Notes: a model not told the origin generated them from the sequence alone. A stretch of DNA of 64,000 nucleotides from Dyadobacter frigoris (GCF_005280585.1 NZ_SZVO01000002.1:505005-569004); one strand, 5' to 3'; shown: positions 1 to 9,725, counted from the first letter of the stretch. Program-made: numbers and translations.

Positions 1-834
1 TGTTTATTAGCCTGGTTGCAAGTGAGAGCATTGATGTATTTTCATTCACGAGCATTTTCTACAACTTGTTGATAAACTTCACTTGAATAGTTGATAGGTA
101 GGAGAATTGAATGCAATACCTCAATAATCTCATCCAATCATCGTAAAAATTTTCCTTCTCGGATTTCACCTAAGCCCTGACAACTAACAGATATAAGCAC
201 TGATTTTAATTCCTCATTATTTCGATTTGTTCGCTGAACACGAACAAACGAGTAAAACGAACATATGTTTAACAGATTTCCTGATGCGTGCTATGGAGAA
301 ATTCGGACCTGTATGACGATTTTGTGTCTATGTATCCATCTAGTTTAAAATAAGGGGAGAAGCATTTAATCTACTTGATGAAAGATTGCTTTTTGTGAGA
401 CAACTACCATATTATCTTCTGTTCAGTCCGGCGCTTTAATGGCTAACACCGCAATCTATTATTGTTTCAGTTTACTAGTAAATTTCCTTTGACACACAGT
501 GCCAGTTAACAGCTTTGCTGTAAATGTTATGATGATAATCTAGTAGTCTAACATTATCATATTTTATATGTTGAATCTTTTACTTAGATAAATTTTAAGG
601 TCAAACCAACTAGCTAACATTAAAATAATTCGTTTTTAATGTTTGGTCATATTAAGTAGACTTGTCACCGACGCCACTAGCACATCCAGGAAATTTTTAG
701 AAAAATACGTTCTATCCGGTCTAAATAGCTACGCTGGGCATTACGTATTACCGTGATTTTTTCAGAAAATTGAAAGCAAATCGTTTAAAAGAATCCCTGC
801 TTAGGATCAAATCCATTTTCCCAGTAAACATTCC
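1..834. other. No gene recognised
   Basis: Both strands carry frequent stops and no translation here resembles a known family. The composition is AT-rich and irregular, as in decayed intergenic DNA. It leads into a decayed toxin-antitoxin pair. Confidence 0.6.
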
Positions 835-864
835 GTCACAAATCTTGTCAATATTTGTGACAAG
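835..864. promoter_or_regulatory. Interleaved inverted repeats, likely autoregulatory operator of the AbiE pair
   Basis: Two inverted repeats interleave here: GTCACAAAT (835-843) with ATTTGTGAC (853-861), and CTTGTCA (844-850) with TGACAAG (858-864). They end 12 bases before the ATG at 877. AbiEi-type antitoxins are known to bind inverted repeats in their own promoter, so this is probably that operator. It has stayed perfect although both genes are broken. Confidence 0.55.
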
Positions 865-876
865 AAATCAATTATC

Positions 877-1492
877 ATGGCGACATTAGGCACTGAGAAA
901 CAGATAGAAAGAATAGTTAAGGCAAAACATCGGGGTTCGCTTATGTTCCCCGAAGATTTCTCCTCATATGGTTCATCTGAAGCTGTAAGAAAAGCGCTGG
1001 AACGCTAGGAGGATAAAAATGTGCTTGTACGGGTGGCCCAGGGAATTTATGTAAGGCCCAAAGAAAGCCCCTTAATTGGAGCTGTGATCCCAACTGCAAG
1101 AGGAGGTCGCGGAGGCAATTGCAAAAAGAGATAAAGTAAGAACAGTCCCCAGCGGGAGCTATGCACTGAATGCCCTTGGATTAAGTACGCAGATTCCAAT
1201 GAAGATTGTTCCTTTAACCGATGGGTCCCCCCGCGAAATCAAAGTGGGCAGGCGAACCATTAAGTTTAAAAAGGTTTCGCCTAAGAATCTTCTTGCAAAG
1301 GGGAAAGTTAGCAGGCTGGCAATTCAGGCACTGAAAGAACTGGGCAAGGAAAATATCAGTGAGCATGAAGAAAAAATGATTTTAAAGATGTTGCATACAG
1401 AAGATAAAGCTACCCTTAAACAGGGTATTGCTTTGGCTCCGGTATGGATTCAGAAAATAATGAGTAAAGCTTTGCACGATGTCGAGAAGTAA
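877..1492 (+). pseudogene. Broken AbiEi-like (DUF6088) antitoxin gene
   Basis: The reading starts MATLGTEKQIERIVKAKHRG and matches the DUF6088 / type IV antitoxin AbiEi pattern: an N-terminal winged helix (residues about 1-45, including RGSLMFPEDF), then VLVRVAQGIYVRP and PSGSYALNALGLSTQIP. An in-frame TAG at 1006-1008 interrupts it after residue 43, and a frame change near 1100 moves the reading into the frame that runs to the TAA at 1490-1492. The intact family has about 200 residues, which fits the summed length. The last 14 bases overlap the start of the toxin fragment, the coupling expected of an AbiE bicistron. The gene cannot make a normal protein as it stands. Confidence 0.75.
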
Positions 1493-1688
1493 TTTTAATG
1501 GTTTAAAAGCCGAGAAAAAAAAGGCAATTTTCGACACCATCAGTAATGAAACCGGAATGCCGGCATTCGCGGTTGAAAAAGATTAGTGGGTAACAGAAAC
1601 ACTGGCGATCATCTTCGAAATGAGCGTCAGCGATCACCTTGTCTTTAACGGGGGTACATCTCTAAGCAAGGCCTTAATGTCAGCATAA
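1479..1688 (+). pseudogene. Fragment of AbiEii-type nucleotidyltransferase toxin gene
   Basis: The ATG at 1479 overlaps the antitoxin end by 14 bases. The reading continues through FDTISNETGMPAFAVEKD, meets an in-frame TAG at 1584-1586, then resumes with WVTETLAIIFEMS and LVFNGGTSLSKA before a TAA at 1686. The GGTSLSK signature is the nucleotide-binding GS motif of AbiEii / DUF1814 toxins, here in its usual place about 50 residues from the start. Intact members exceed 250 residues, so most of the gene is missing. The toxin is certainly inactive. Confidence 0.75.
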
Positions 1689-1883
1689 TCAATATCAGAG
1701 TAATTTTTCCCTGTTGATCCTGTTAATCTGTTTACGCCCTCGTAACTATTATAATCCCCTTGGTAAAACGATTTTCTCCCTTGCCTCGCCATTCCTCTGA
1801 ACTAATGGAGTCAGTATCAACCGATCTTGTGAAAGGTTGCTCGTTGCCAGGGAATCAGGAGCTATCCTCCCTTAATTTAAAGT

Positions 1884-2081
1884 ATGCAGAAGCTCACCCA
1901 AATAGGTACTGCGCTTTCAAAAAAGTTAAGATCTCTGGGGTATACGATCATTGAAAGTTATCCGGGCGACGCACAGGATATCCTTGGAATTCCCAGAAAA
2001 AACAAAGGCATTGGCCTGCCTATAACAGGATTGACCAATTCCGGCAACTTGGGTAATTATATACAGGGAAATGCATCATAA
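1884..2081 (+). pseudogene. Short fragment, possibly DUF429-like
   Basis: A 65-codon open stretch includes LGYTIIESYPGDAQDILGIP followed by RKNKGIGL. The IESYPGAAQ..LGIPRK pattern recalls the C-terminal half of DUF429 proteins (putative RNase H-fold nucleases). A stop lies just upstream in frame and the fragment is much shorter than the family. It reads as a relic and the identification is tentative. Confidence 0.3.
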
Positions 2082-2107
2082 AAATAATTTTAAATAATAT
2101 TTTATTT

Positions 2108-2130
2108 TTGAACAGTGCTCAATACATTTG
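2108..2130 (+). promoter_or_regulatory. Efflux TetR operator abutting a -7 box
   Basis: TTGAACAGTGCTCAA (2108-2122) is an imperfect palindrome: eleven of fifteen positions match its own reverse complement. It directly abuts TACATTTG (2123-2130), which fits the Bacteroidota -7 consensus TAnnTTTG. Two more copies of TTGAACAGTG lie between the regulator and the efflux operon. A repressor bound here would block the regulator's own promoter. Confidence 0.7.
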
Positions 2131-2151
2131 TTAGGATTAACAACAACGCAC

Positions 2152-2757
2152 ATGAGTATAGCAGAACGCAAACAGAAAGAGAAACAGGAAATGAGCAAGC
2201 TGATACTGGATGGGGCCAGAAAGATTTTTCTGGAAAAAGGCTACGAACATACCAGCATGCGCAATATTGCGAATGAAATTAATTATAGTCCGGGATCGCT
2301 GTATTTTTATTATAAGGATAAATCGGAAATCTTCCATGAATTGCATGAGGAAGGTTTTCATATATTGATGGGCCGTTTAAAAGTACTCGCCAAAGTCGCG
2401 GATCCATTTGAAAGGCTCAAAGCTATTGGCTTGATATTCATTGACTTTGCACAGGATCACAGGGATTATTATAATCTAATGTTCATTGTGGATGAACGTG
2501 TTCAACCTGCCAAACCAGGCTTTCAAATTGCTCAGGTGGCAATAAGTTATCTCGCAGGAGTGCTGGAAGAATGCCAGGCGAAAGGCCGCTTTAAAGGTAT
2601 GGATCTGGAATACCTGACATTCATGTTCCTTTCTTCTGTACACGGAATTTGCGCACTCTTTTGTAAAGATCGTACCAGTAGTTTTATTAATAAGACAAAC
2701 GAGGAATTGATGCTAAATGGATATGACTGCTTTTTAGCCCTGCTCGAAAGGGGATAA
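2152..2757 (+). CDS. TetR/AcrR-family repressor of the RND efflux operon
   Basis: Residues about 10-60 form the TetR DNA-binding domain: ILDGARKIFLEKGYEHTSMR, then NEINYSPGSLYFYYKDKSEI with the recognition helix. The remaining ~140 residues are the variable helical ligand-binding domain. The ATG at 2152 is chosen because an upstream in-frame TTG (2128) falls inside the promoter -7 box. The gene is followed, after 135 bases with two operator copies, by a TolC / adaptor / RND pump operon on the same strand, the classic local repressor arrangement. The inducing ligand cannot be told from the sequence. Confidence 0.88.
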   Translation: MSIAERKQKEKQEMSKLILDGARKIFLEKGYEHTSMRNIANEINYSPGSLYFYYKDKSEIFHELHEEGFHILMGRLKVLAKVADPFERLKAIGLIFIDFAQDHRDYYNLMFIVDERVQPAKPGFQIAQVAISYLAGVLEECQAKGRFKGMDLEYLTFMFLSSVHGICALFCKDRTSSFINKTNEELMLNGYDCFLALLERG

Positions 2758-2771
2758 TTTTTCTTCAAATA

Positions 2772-2786
2772 TTGAACAGTGTATAA
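2772..2786. promoter_or_regulatory. Second copy of efflux operator
   Basis: TTGAACAGTGTATAA shares its first eleven bases (TTGAACAGTG plus one variable base) with the operator at 2108 and sits just after the regulator stop codon. It is less palindromic than the 2108 copy. Confidence 0.55.
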
Positions 2787-2857
2787 AAATAATATACTGT
2801 AATGGTATTGATATAAATCAAGATATTAATTGATTTTCTATACATTTTTTTTAATTA

Positions 2858-2872
2858 TTGAACAGTGTTTAA
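2858..2872. promoter_or_regulatory. Third copy of efflux operator, upstream of tolC-like gene
   Basis: TTGAACAGTGTTTAA ends 20 bases before the outer-membrane factor ATG. It overlaps TAAATTTA, a one-mismatch version of the -7 box TAnnTTTG, so it is placed to control the pump operon directly. Confidence 0.65.
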
Positions 2873-2892
2873 ATTTATAACATCATTTAAAA

Positions 2893-4254
2893 ATGAGAAT
2901 AAAAAAGTTAATTTTTCGATTGGCATGTACCGGGGCCTACGGACTGCTTTTTACGATGCCCGCCAAAGCCCAGGCGACGTTGGACAACTACATAGAGTAC
3001 GGGCTTAAATCAAATCAGAGCATACAACAGCAGAAGTTCATTTTAGAAAAGAACTTGTATGCCTTGCAGGAGGCTAAGTCGATGTTCCTGCCGGACGTTT
3101 CATTCGGCGGATCTTATACCAAAACACATGGCGGACGGACTATTGATTTGCCATTGGGCGACCTGCTTAATAATGCTTATTCGTCCCTGAACAAATTAAC
3201 CGGAAGCGGCGCTTTTCCACAGGTACAGAATCAGCATATCCTGATCAACCCCGATAATTTTTATGATACCAGGTTCCGAATTACTTATCCTATCCTTAAT
3301 GCGGAACTGATTTATAACAAAAAAATTAAAGGACAACAGGTCGGTTTGCAGAAAGAAGAAGTGTCGCTTTATAAACGGGAGCTGGTCAAGAACATTAAAG
3401 CAGCTTATTACCAATATTTAAAAGCTGTATACGCCTCCGATATATATATATCTTCCCTTACGCTGGTAAAGGAGGAGTTGCGGGTTAACGCCTCCTTGCT
3501 AAAAAATGATAAAGTTAACAGGACAGTCGTTCTGCGTAGCGAGAATGAGGTTTCACGCATCAGCGCGTCACTTACTACCTCGCAAAAGGCCAGAGACTCC
3601 GCCAGAGATTACTTCAATTTCCTTTTAAACAGACCGCTGACCGATAGCATTATGGTGGATTCTAGTTTTTCCAAACCTCCGGTCGATAGTTTTTCAGATC
3701 AAGGTGTCAATCAAAGAGAAGAACTATCCAAATTAAGTATCGTGTCTGATATAAACCAAAATCTGACAGGTTTGGCAAAATCTTATATCATACCCAAAAT
3801 TGGCACATCGCTGAATCTTGGCTCTCAGGCCTTTGACTGGAAATTTAATGGAAGTAGCAGGTATTATCTCTTTGGAGTAAATCTGGAATGGAACCTGTTT
3901 GCTTTTGGTAAAAATACGCATAGAATCAATCAGACCATCGCAGACCAGCAAAGTATTGGAGCGCAGAGTGAATACGTCAGACTACAACTTGAAACGGAAT
4001 TGGATGTACGCAAGAACAGCTTAATCAGCTCAATTGCGCAATACGCTGCCGCCGTAACCCAGGTTAAGACAGCACAAACTTATTACGATGATGAATTAAA
4101 ACTCTACAAAGAAGGTCTGGCGATTTATATCGAGTTATTGGATGCACAGAACCAATTGATTGATTCCCGTCTGCGGATGAATATTTCGTTGTACGACACC
4201 TGGATCGCACATGCAGAGATTGAACGTGCCACAGCTGGTTTTCCCATTAAATAA
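2893..4254 (+). CDS. TolC-family outer membrane efflux protein
   Basis: The 453-residue product begins with a signal peptide ending near AKAQA (residues 25-29). Two related halves of long helices follow, with the TolC-like segments YIEYGLKSNQSIQQQKFILE near the start and YKEGLAIYIELLDAQNQLID near the end. It would trimerise into the outer-membrane channel of a tripartite pump. It is the first gene of a three-gene operon, with 25 bases to the adaptor gene, and lies directly under the third TTGAACAGTG operator. Length is normal for the family. Substrate is unknown. Confidence 0.9.
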   Translation: MRIKKLIFRLACTGAYGLLFTMPAKAQATLDNYIEYGLKSNQSIQQQKFILEKNLYALQEAKSMFLPDVSFGGSYTKTHGGRTIDLPLGDLLNNAYSSLNKLTGSGAFPQVQNQHILINPDNFYDTRFRITYPILNAELIYNKKIKGQQVGLQKEEVSLYKRELVKNIKAAYYQYLKAVYASDIYISSLTLVKEELRVNASLLKNDKVNRTVVLRSENEVSRISASLTTSQKARDSARDYFNFLLNRPLTDSIMVDSSFSKPPVDSFSDQGVNQREELSKLSIVSDINQNLTGLAKSYIIPKIGTSLNLGSQAFDWKFNGSSRYYLFGVNLEWNLFAFGKNTHRINQTIADQQSIGAQSEYVRLQLETELDVRKNSLISSIAQYAAAVTQVKTAQTYYDDELKLYKEGLAIYIELLDAQNQLIDSRLRMNISLYDTWIAHAEIERATAGFPIK

Positions 4255-4279
4255 TCACTAATCATTAACTGATTCAAAA

Positions 4280-5335
4280 ATGAAAAAAATAATCCTAATC
4301 TGTCCGACTTTAATTGTTTTTTCAATGCTTGTAATCTCATGTGGAGACAAAAAAAACGAAAGCAAAAATCAGATTGAAGCGAATATTATCCCGGTAAGAA
4401 TTGCAGCCATATCCTCCCTGAGCCTGCCCGATACTGTTAGTGCAACAGGGCTTGTCACTACGGAGAATACGGCACAATATTCTTTTAAAATCGGCGGTGT
4501 AATCAATAAAATATTTGTGAATGAAGGTCAGTTTTTTCGTAAGGGAACGGTACTGGCTACGCTTAATTCAACAGAAATTAATGCCGGTCTTTCCCAATCC
4601 GGTTTAAATGTTGAAAAAGCTCAGCGAGATTACAGGCGAGCGGCAAATTTATATAAAGACAGTGTTTATACCCTTGAACAGCTGCAAAATACAAAAACTG
4701 CTTTAGATGTTGCCCAGCACGCCAAAGAGGCAGTAGCATTCAATGAGCGGTATTCCAGAATTTATGCAGCAGCTGATGGTTTTGTTGCCCAGAAAATGGC
4801 TAACGAGGGAGAGGTTGCCGCGCCCGGAACTCCTGTATTATTAATCAATGAAGCCAAGGGTAATAGTAATTATGAACTGAAGGTCGGTGTCACAGACAAA
4901 GAATGGGCAGCGGTCAGCCCGGGGCAGAAAGCCATTGTTACTCTTGATGGCTATCCAGGTGAGCATTTTAATGCCTCTGTATTTCGCAAATCGCAGGCTT
5001 CGGATAAAGCCGTAGGATCTTTTCAAATTGAACTGAAGATCGCTCTTAACAAAACCCATCCCGCAGTGGGTATGTTCGGTAAGGCAGTTATACAAACAGG
5101 CAAAGCTGACAATGTGTTGGTCATACCCTATGACGCGCTTGTGGAAATTGATGGTGACAAAGCATTTGTATTTGTACCAGCAGGAAAGAATTCGGTTAAA
5201 CGCAAACCTGTATCGATTTCGGGTTTTGACAACCGCGGAGCCTATATCCGTTCGGGGCTGGGAATTACAGATTCAATCATCGTATCCAATAGTGCTTTTC
5301 TGAACGAACAGTCCGTTATTAAGATCACCCGTTAA
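4280..5335 (+). CDS. RND efflux periplasmic adaptor (membrane fusion) lipoprotein
   Basis: A lipoprotein signal with lipobox VISC (Cys21) anchors the 351-residue protein. The order is typical of membrane fusion proteins: a first barrel/lipoyl half (GGVINKIFVNEGQFFRKGTV), an alpha-hairpin (about residues 105-155), the second lipoyl half (AAADGFVAQKMANEGEVAAPG), then beta-barrel and membrane-proximal domains. It links the inner-membrane pump to the outer-membrane channel. It lies 11 bases upstream of the RND gene, in one transcription unit with the TolC-like gene. Confidence 0.9.
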   Translation: MKKIILICPTLIVFSMLVISCGDKKNESKNQIEANIIPVRIAAISSLSLPDTVSATGLVTTENTAQYSFKIGGVINKIFVNEGQFFRKGTVLATLNSTEINAGLSQSGLNVEKAQRDYRRAANLYKDSVYTLEQLQNTKTALDVAQHAKEAVAFNERYSRIYAAADGFVAQKMANEGEVAAPGTPVLLINEAKGNSNYELKVGVTDKEWAAVSPGQKAIVTLDGYPGEHFNASVFRKSQASDKAVGSFQIELKIALNKTHPAVGMFGKAVIQTGKADNVLVIPYDALVEIDGDKAFVFVPAGKNSVKRKPVSISGFDNRGAYIRSGLGITDSIIVSNSAFLNEQSVIKITR

Positions 5336-5346
5336 TTTTTTAAAAG

Positions 5347-8300
5347 ATGAAACTAACAAATTTTGCCGTAAAAAATTATCAATTCACATTGGTAATCTTC
5401 CTTCTGGTTGCAGTGGTAGGTTTTCTGACTTTGTTGACTATGCCCCGGTCGGAAGATCCCTCGACCCATCCCCCGGAATTCCTGATTACTGTTATTGATC
5501 CTGGCACAAGTCCCAAGGACCTTCAGGATCAGGTAGTCAAACCCATTGAAAACAAGGTCTTTCAAATGGATGATATAGAAAAAATGTTAACGACCATCGA
5601 AGATGGTGTTGCAGTCATACAACCCAAATTCAGATATGGTGTGGATGTAGACAATAAATACCAGGAACTTTCCACGGAAGTAAATGCGCTGAGAAATGGC
5701 GGATTATCCAAAAATATACGGTTAATCAAAGTCGAAAAAATATCGGCTTCCGATGTGAATATTATTCAAGTCGCATTAATTTCAGACAATGCGCCTATGA
5801 AAGTATTGAAAGACCAAGCTGATATACTGAAAACGCTTTTAGAAAAATTAACCAAATTAAAAGAAGTCGATTATGCCGGTGCGCCGGAACAGCAGATCAG
5901 AGTGGATATACAAGTCGATAAACTGGCTCAACTGAATATTCCTATGGCCGTTGTCATTGGAAGCCTCCAAAGTGAAGCCGAAGATTTGTCCGGTGGAAGC
6001 ATTCACATGGATACCAAGGTTTTTAATGTAAAAACCAGTGGTAAATTTAAAAATGCGGATGACGTTGGCAATACCGTTATCTATAACGGAAATGGTAAAA
6101 TTGTCTATTTAAAAGATGTGGCTACTGTGGACTACAAGGCGGAAACAGTAACACACATCACGCGGATTAACGGACACCGCTGTGTTCTGGTTAATGCCCA
6201 ACTCAAGGATGGAATAAACATTGCATCGGTCATGGAAGAGTACCAGCCGATTCTGGATGAGTTCCAAACCAGTCTTCCTGCAAACATCAGGATGGTCAAG
6301 AACTTTGACCAGGCCAATATGGTTTCGCAGCGTCTGGGCCATTTGGGGTTTGACTTTACGTTGGCAATTGTATTGGTTCTCATTACGCTCTTGCCTTTAG
6401 GAATAAGAGCATCTCTCATGGTGATGATTGCCATTCCGTTGTCATTGGCACTTGGCCTGATCGTGATGAATTTATGCGGTTTCTCTTTGAATCAATTAAG
6501 CATAGTCGGGCTCGTGGTCGCCCTGGGTTTATTGGTAGATGACAGCATCGTGGTTGTGGAAAACATAGAACGGTGGTTAAGGGAGGGTCATTCCAAAATG
6601 GATGCGGTATTGAAAGGCACTAAGCAAATCGGGAATGCAGTTATTGGCTGTACCGCAACTTTGGTGATTGCTTTTATCCCATTGGCCCTTTTACCCGACA
6701 GTGCAGGGGAATTCGTACGAAGTTTACCTATGGCAATCATTACCAGTGTTTTGGCATCTATGGTAGTGGCCTTAACACTGGTCCCCTTTCTAGGAAGCAT
6801 CATGCTGAAAACGCATTCTCACGGTGAAGGAAATATCTTTTTGCAATACCTGCAGAAATTTTTGAACCGCTCTTACAAGCACGTCATGCCGGCAGCATTA
6901 AAATGGCCTAAAACAACAATACTGCTTTCTGTAATGATCAGTATTGCTGGTTTTATGATGTTTGGGAAAGCAGGTTTTAAATTGTTTCCAACCTCTGAAA
7001 AACCAATGTTTCTGATTAATCTTAAAATGCCTTTACAGGCAAATATTGAAGAAAGCAACCGGGCAGCAAAACTTGTGGAAAAAGAATTAAAGAACTACAA
7101 AGAGATCGCCTATTATACAACAAATGTTGGAAAGGGAAATCCACAGGTATATTACAATGTTCATCAACAGGACATTAAGCCAGATTTCGCTCAGGTTTTG
7201 GTCCAACTTTCAGACCATGCCACGCCTGTTGAAAAGACTGCGCTGATCAGGATACTAAGGGCTAAATTTAAATCTTTTCCTTATGCGAAGATTGAAGTAA
7301 AGGATTTTGAACAGGGGCCACCGATAGAGGCCAATATTGTTGTCCGACTATTTGGCGATGATCTGAATGTGATACGAGGCCTTTCTTTTAAAGTAGATAG
7401 CATTTTGCGAAAACATCCGGGTACAGAATATGTAAATAACGAGTTGACAACTTATAAAACCGATGTAAGAATTGCTATTAACAAGGAAAAAGCCCACACG
7501 CTTGGTGTACTCACAGGGGATATCGATAACACAGTGAGAATGGCGGTAGCCGGGCTTGCAGTGGGTGATTATATTGATGACCGCGGGGATACCCGTAGTG
7601 TTGTTGTCACGGTGAACCGGGATAAGTATCCAAATCTGGATGTGTTTAAAAACCTGTACATTAATAATACCCAGGGTGTTCCCGTAGCCTTAAATCAGAT
7701 CGCGACGATTTCATTCGAAACTTCGCCTACAGCAATCAATCATTTTAATAAGTCAAAATTTGCAAAAGTTACCTCCTTAACGAAGGAACATGTACTGGCC
7801 AATGATATCCTCAAAGATGTTATTCCTCAACTGAACGAGCTAAAAATGCCGCCTGGCTATTATTACAAATTATCTGGTGAAAAAGAAACAGAAGGAGATA
7901 CGCTGGGAGGGAATTTTCTTTCTGTTATCATCCTGAGCAATTTCCTTTTTATAGGCGTGCTGCTTTTGCAGTTCAAAACTTTCAAAGGTATAATCATTGT
8001 GCTTTCCATTATTCCATTGGGAATTTTCGGGGGTGTCGTTGCACTGTTGATGACCGGATATCCGATATCCCTTGTATCTATTATCGGATTCATAGGACTT
8101 TCCGGAATTCAGGTAAAAAACTCTCTTTTGTTGGTTGATTTTACCAATCAATTGCGTTTAGAGGGGCATAGTATTGAGAAGTCCATCGCCATAGCAGGTG
8201 AGACGCGGTTTCTACCGGTTGTATTAACTTCGATCACTGCAATCTGTGGGCTGATTCCTCTGGCATTTAATCCTAATCCACAGATCGCGCCGTTGGCGAT

Positions 8301-8451
8301 TGTATTGATTGGAGGGTTAACCAGTTCAACTATTTTATCACGGATCGTAACCCCTGTGATGTATAAATTAATTCCACCAAGCCTAGAGAACAACGAAGAA
8401 TACATAGAAGGTAATAATGAGATTTTGCAAGCCGAAGCAGAACCCGCTTAA
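5347..8451 (+). CDS. RND-family efflux permease (AcrB-like)
   Basis: The 1034-residue product has the length and duplicated plan of proton-driven RND pumps: TM1 near residue 12-32, a large periplasmic loop, six membrane segments (about 335-500), a second periplasmic loop and six more segments (about 860-1015). The TM4 signature GLLVDDSIVVVENIERWLRE carries the paired aspartates used for proton relay. It forms the inner-membrane trimer of the tripartite pump. A hairpin terminator follows 50 bases downstream. Whether the substrate is a drug, a solvent or a lipid is not visible. Confidence 0.92.
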   Translation: MKLTNFAVKNYQFTLVIFLLVAVVGFLTLLTMPRSEDPSTHPPEFLITVIDPGTSPKDLQDQVVKPIENKVFQMDDIEKMLTTIEDGVAVIQPKFRYGVDVDNKYQELSTEVNALRNGGLSKNIRLIKVEKISASDVNIIQVALISDNAPMKVLKDQADILKTLLEKLTKLKEVDYAGAPEQQIRVDIQVDKLAQLNIPMAVVIGSLQSEAEDLSGGSIHMDTKVFNVKTSGKFKNADDVGNTVIYNGNGKIVYLKDVATVDYKAETVTHITRINGHRCVLVNAQLKDGINIASVMEEYQPILDEFQTSLPANIRMVKNFDQANMVSQRLGHLGFDFTLAIVLVLITLLPLGIRASLMVMIAIPLSLALGLIVMNLCGFSLNQLSIVGLVVALGLLVDDSIVVVENIERWLREGHSKMDAVLKGTKQIGNAVIGCTATLVIAFIPLALLPDSAGEFVRSLPMAIITSVLASMVVALTLVPFLGSIMLKTHSHGEGNIFLQYLQKFLNRSYKHVMPAALKWPKTTILLSVMISIAGFMMFGKAGFKLFPTSEKPMFLINLKMPLQANIEESNRAAKLVEKELKNYKEIAYYTTNVGKGNPQVYYNVHQQDIKPDFAQVLVQLSDHATPVEKTALIRILRAKFKSFPYAKIEVKDFEQGPPIEANIVVRLFGDDLNVIRGLSFKVDSILRKHPGTEYVNNELTTYKTDVRIAINKEKAHTLGVLTGDIDNTVRMAVAGLAVGDYIDDRGDTRSVVVTVNRDKYPNLDVFKNLYINNTQGVPVALNQIATISFETSPTAINHFNKSKFAKVTSLTKEHVLANDILKDVIPQLNELKMPPGYYYKLSGEKETEGDTLGGNFLSVIILSNFLFIGVLLLQFKTFKGIIIVLSIIPLGIFGGVVALLMTGYPISLVSIIGFIGLSGIQVKNSLLLVDFTNQLRLEGHSIEKSIAIAGETRFLPVVLTSITAICGLIPLAFNPNPQIAPLAIVLIGGLTSSTILSRIVTPVMYKLIPPSLENNEEYIEGNNEILQAEAEPA

Positions 8452-8503
8452 ACCCTTTTTTGACACAAACGAAACACTATTGATAGCGTAATGTCACATG
8501 AAG

Positions 8504-8543
8504 AATGCAGCCCTTTAAATTTTTAACGGGCTGCATTTTGTTT
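8504..8543 (+). terminator. Rho-independent terminator of the efflux operon
   Basis: The stem AATGCAGCCC (8504-8513) pairs perfectly with GGGCTGCATT (8528-8537) and is followed by a T-rich tail. It ends the RND operon. Confidence 0.85.
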
Positions 8544-8754
8544 TAATGAGGAGGTATCATTTTCAAATCCCATCATATCCCTGAATCACAAGGCCTTCTG
8601 GAATACAGCTTATTTAAGTGCATAGCAATTATATGCGATGAGAATTTAGAAATCTTACGGAAAGAAATCATTGTCGTTACATGTCACTAATTTAAATGCT
8701 GAGGGTATGGACCGCCCGTCCCGGGCTGGAGATTTCGTAGCAACCTGTTTACCT

Positions 8755-8840
8755 TAGACCAGAAGGCTTAATCAGATTATCAGAGGATGGGCAAAATACT
8801 TATTAAAATTCTGCCGGTTTCGAATTGAAAGCCATAGATC
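8755..8840 (+). pseudogene. Possible group II intron maturase remnant
   Basis: One frame reads RRLNQIIRGWAKYLLKFCRF. The pattern LNxxIRGWxxY is typical of the maturase (domain X) region of group II intron reverse transcriptases. No reverse-transcriptase domain or intron ends were found around it. The rest of 8544-9054 holds nothing I recognise. Confidence 0.3.
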
Positions 8841-9054
8841 AGTGCAAGGTTTTGCGTGCCCGCAGAAAGCGGAAAAGAGCACTGCAGAAGAGCAGCTTGT
8901 CAGGAATACTCTGACCAACGAAATGAAGAAGGGACAGTCAGTTTTCCAGCCCCTTCTTCAAAAATCGTTTTTGAGCAATCCCTAAAAACTTAACCATCAG
9001 ATCTAGTGTTGGTTATAACAGATCAATGCTTGCAGCGTTTGATTCAATTACCAC

Positions 9055-9537
9055 TTAGAACTCTAACCAAACGTCCTGCAATTTCGTCAATTTGGTGGGT
9101 TGGGCGGTAGTGCTAATGATGATCCACTCCTTACCTCCACGCCTGAGCTCGAAAGATATTGCGGCGCGATCAACTTCTAAATCGTCTTTGCCCCTACGTG
9201 ACATGATCGTTTCCACCCTGCCTGCGTTTTCACTATACATCGTAATCATTTTGTCTATTGCAACAGTGTGTGTGTATCCTACTTCTTTTAAGCCTTTCTG
9301 CATATCCTGAAGAAAGTCCATAACTTCTTTGGCGGACTTAAGCCACTTGGAATGCTTGGGGCTCGAACTGTGAAGGGGCACACCCCAATATGTTAATATC
9401 TCACTCGGATCTTTCAACCCGGCACCGATATCGATAAAGGTCTGAAAATATGTTGAAAACCATTGATCGACATCAACTAAATTGGTTGCAAAACCGCCTT
9501 TCTCTTGTTGTGATTGCTCTGAGGCTTCTATTGACAT
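9055..9537 (-). CDS. Uncharacterised protein, possibly NTF2/SnoaL-like
   Basis: The 160-residue product has no signal peptide. The segments WFSTYFQTFIDIGAG and SILTYWGVPLHSSSP-type turn, with a C-terminal run of strands (ISFELRRGGKEWIIIST), fit a small alpha+beta cone fold such as NTF2-like enzymes, but no catalytic set is recognisable. It is third in a minus-strand series after the quinone reductase and the NmrA-like gene. It may belong to the same transcription unit, although a 234-base gap with an inverted repeat lies upstream. Confidence 0.6.
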   Translation of the reverse strand: MSIEASEQSQQEKGGFATNLVDVDQWFSTYFQTFIDIGAGLKDPSEILTYWGVPLHSSSPKHSKWLKSAKEVMDFLQDMQKGLKEVGYTHTVAIDKMITMYSENAGRVETIMSRRGKDDLEVDRAAISFELRRGGKEWIIISTTAQPTKLTKLQDVWLEF

Positions 9538-9660
9538 AAAGTTTTCATTTGCGTTAATTATTCGGGCATTAGAAATTCGTCAGATTCCAATTTCGCCTTT
9601 TCAATTCATTTGCCTTTATAGATCGAGATTCAATAGATAAATGAATTTCAACTTAATACT

Positions 9661-9725
9661 GACGGCCGAAGGCATGTTCTAAAAACAAAGTCACAACACC
9701 CAAAATGGCCCAGCCTTCGACCGTC
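9661..9725. repeat. Long inverted repeat between genes
   Basis: GACGGCCGAAGGC (9661-9673) and GCCTTCGACCGTC (9713-9725) are inverted with one mismatch, separated by about 40 bases. It could be an attenuating hairpin or a small-element relic upstream of the 9055-9537 gene. Confidence 0.45.

Noticed and set aside
2128..2151. TTG start for the efflux TetR gene
   Set aside because: The codon falls inside the -7 box TACATTTG next to the operator, so it cannot be in the message if that promoter is used.
8546..9054. Functional group II intron
   Set aside because: Only about 20 maturase-like residues are visible, with no reverse transcriptase domain and no conserved intron end.
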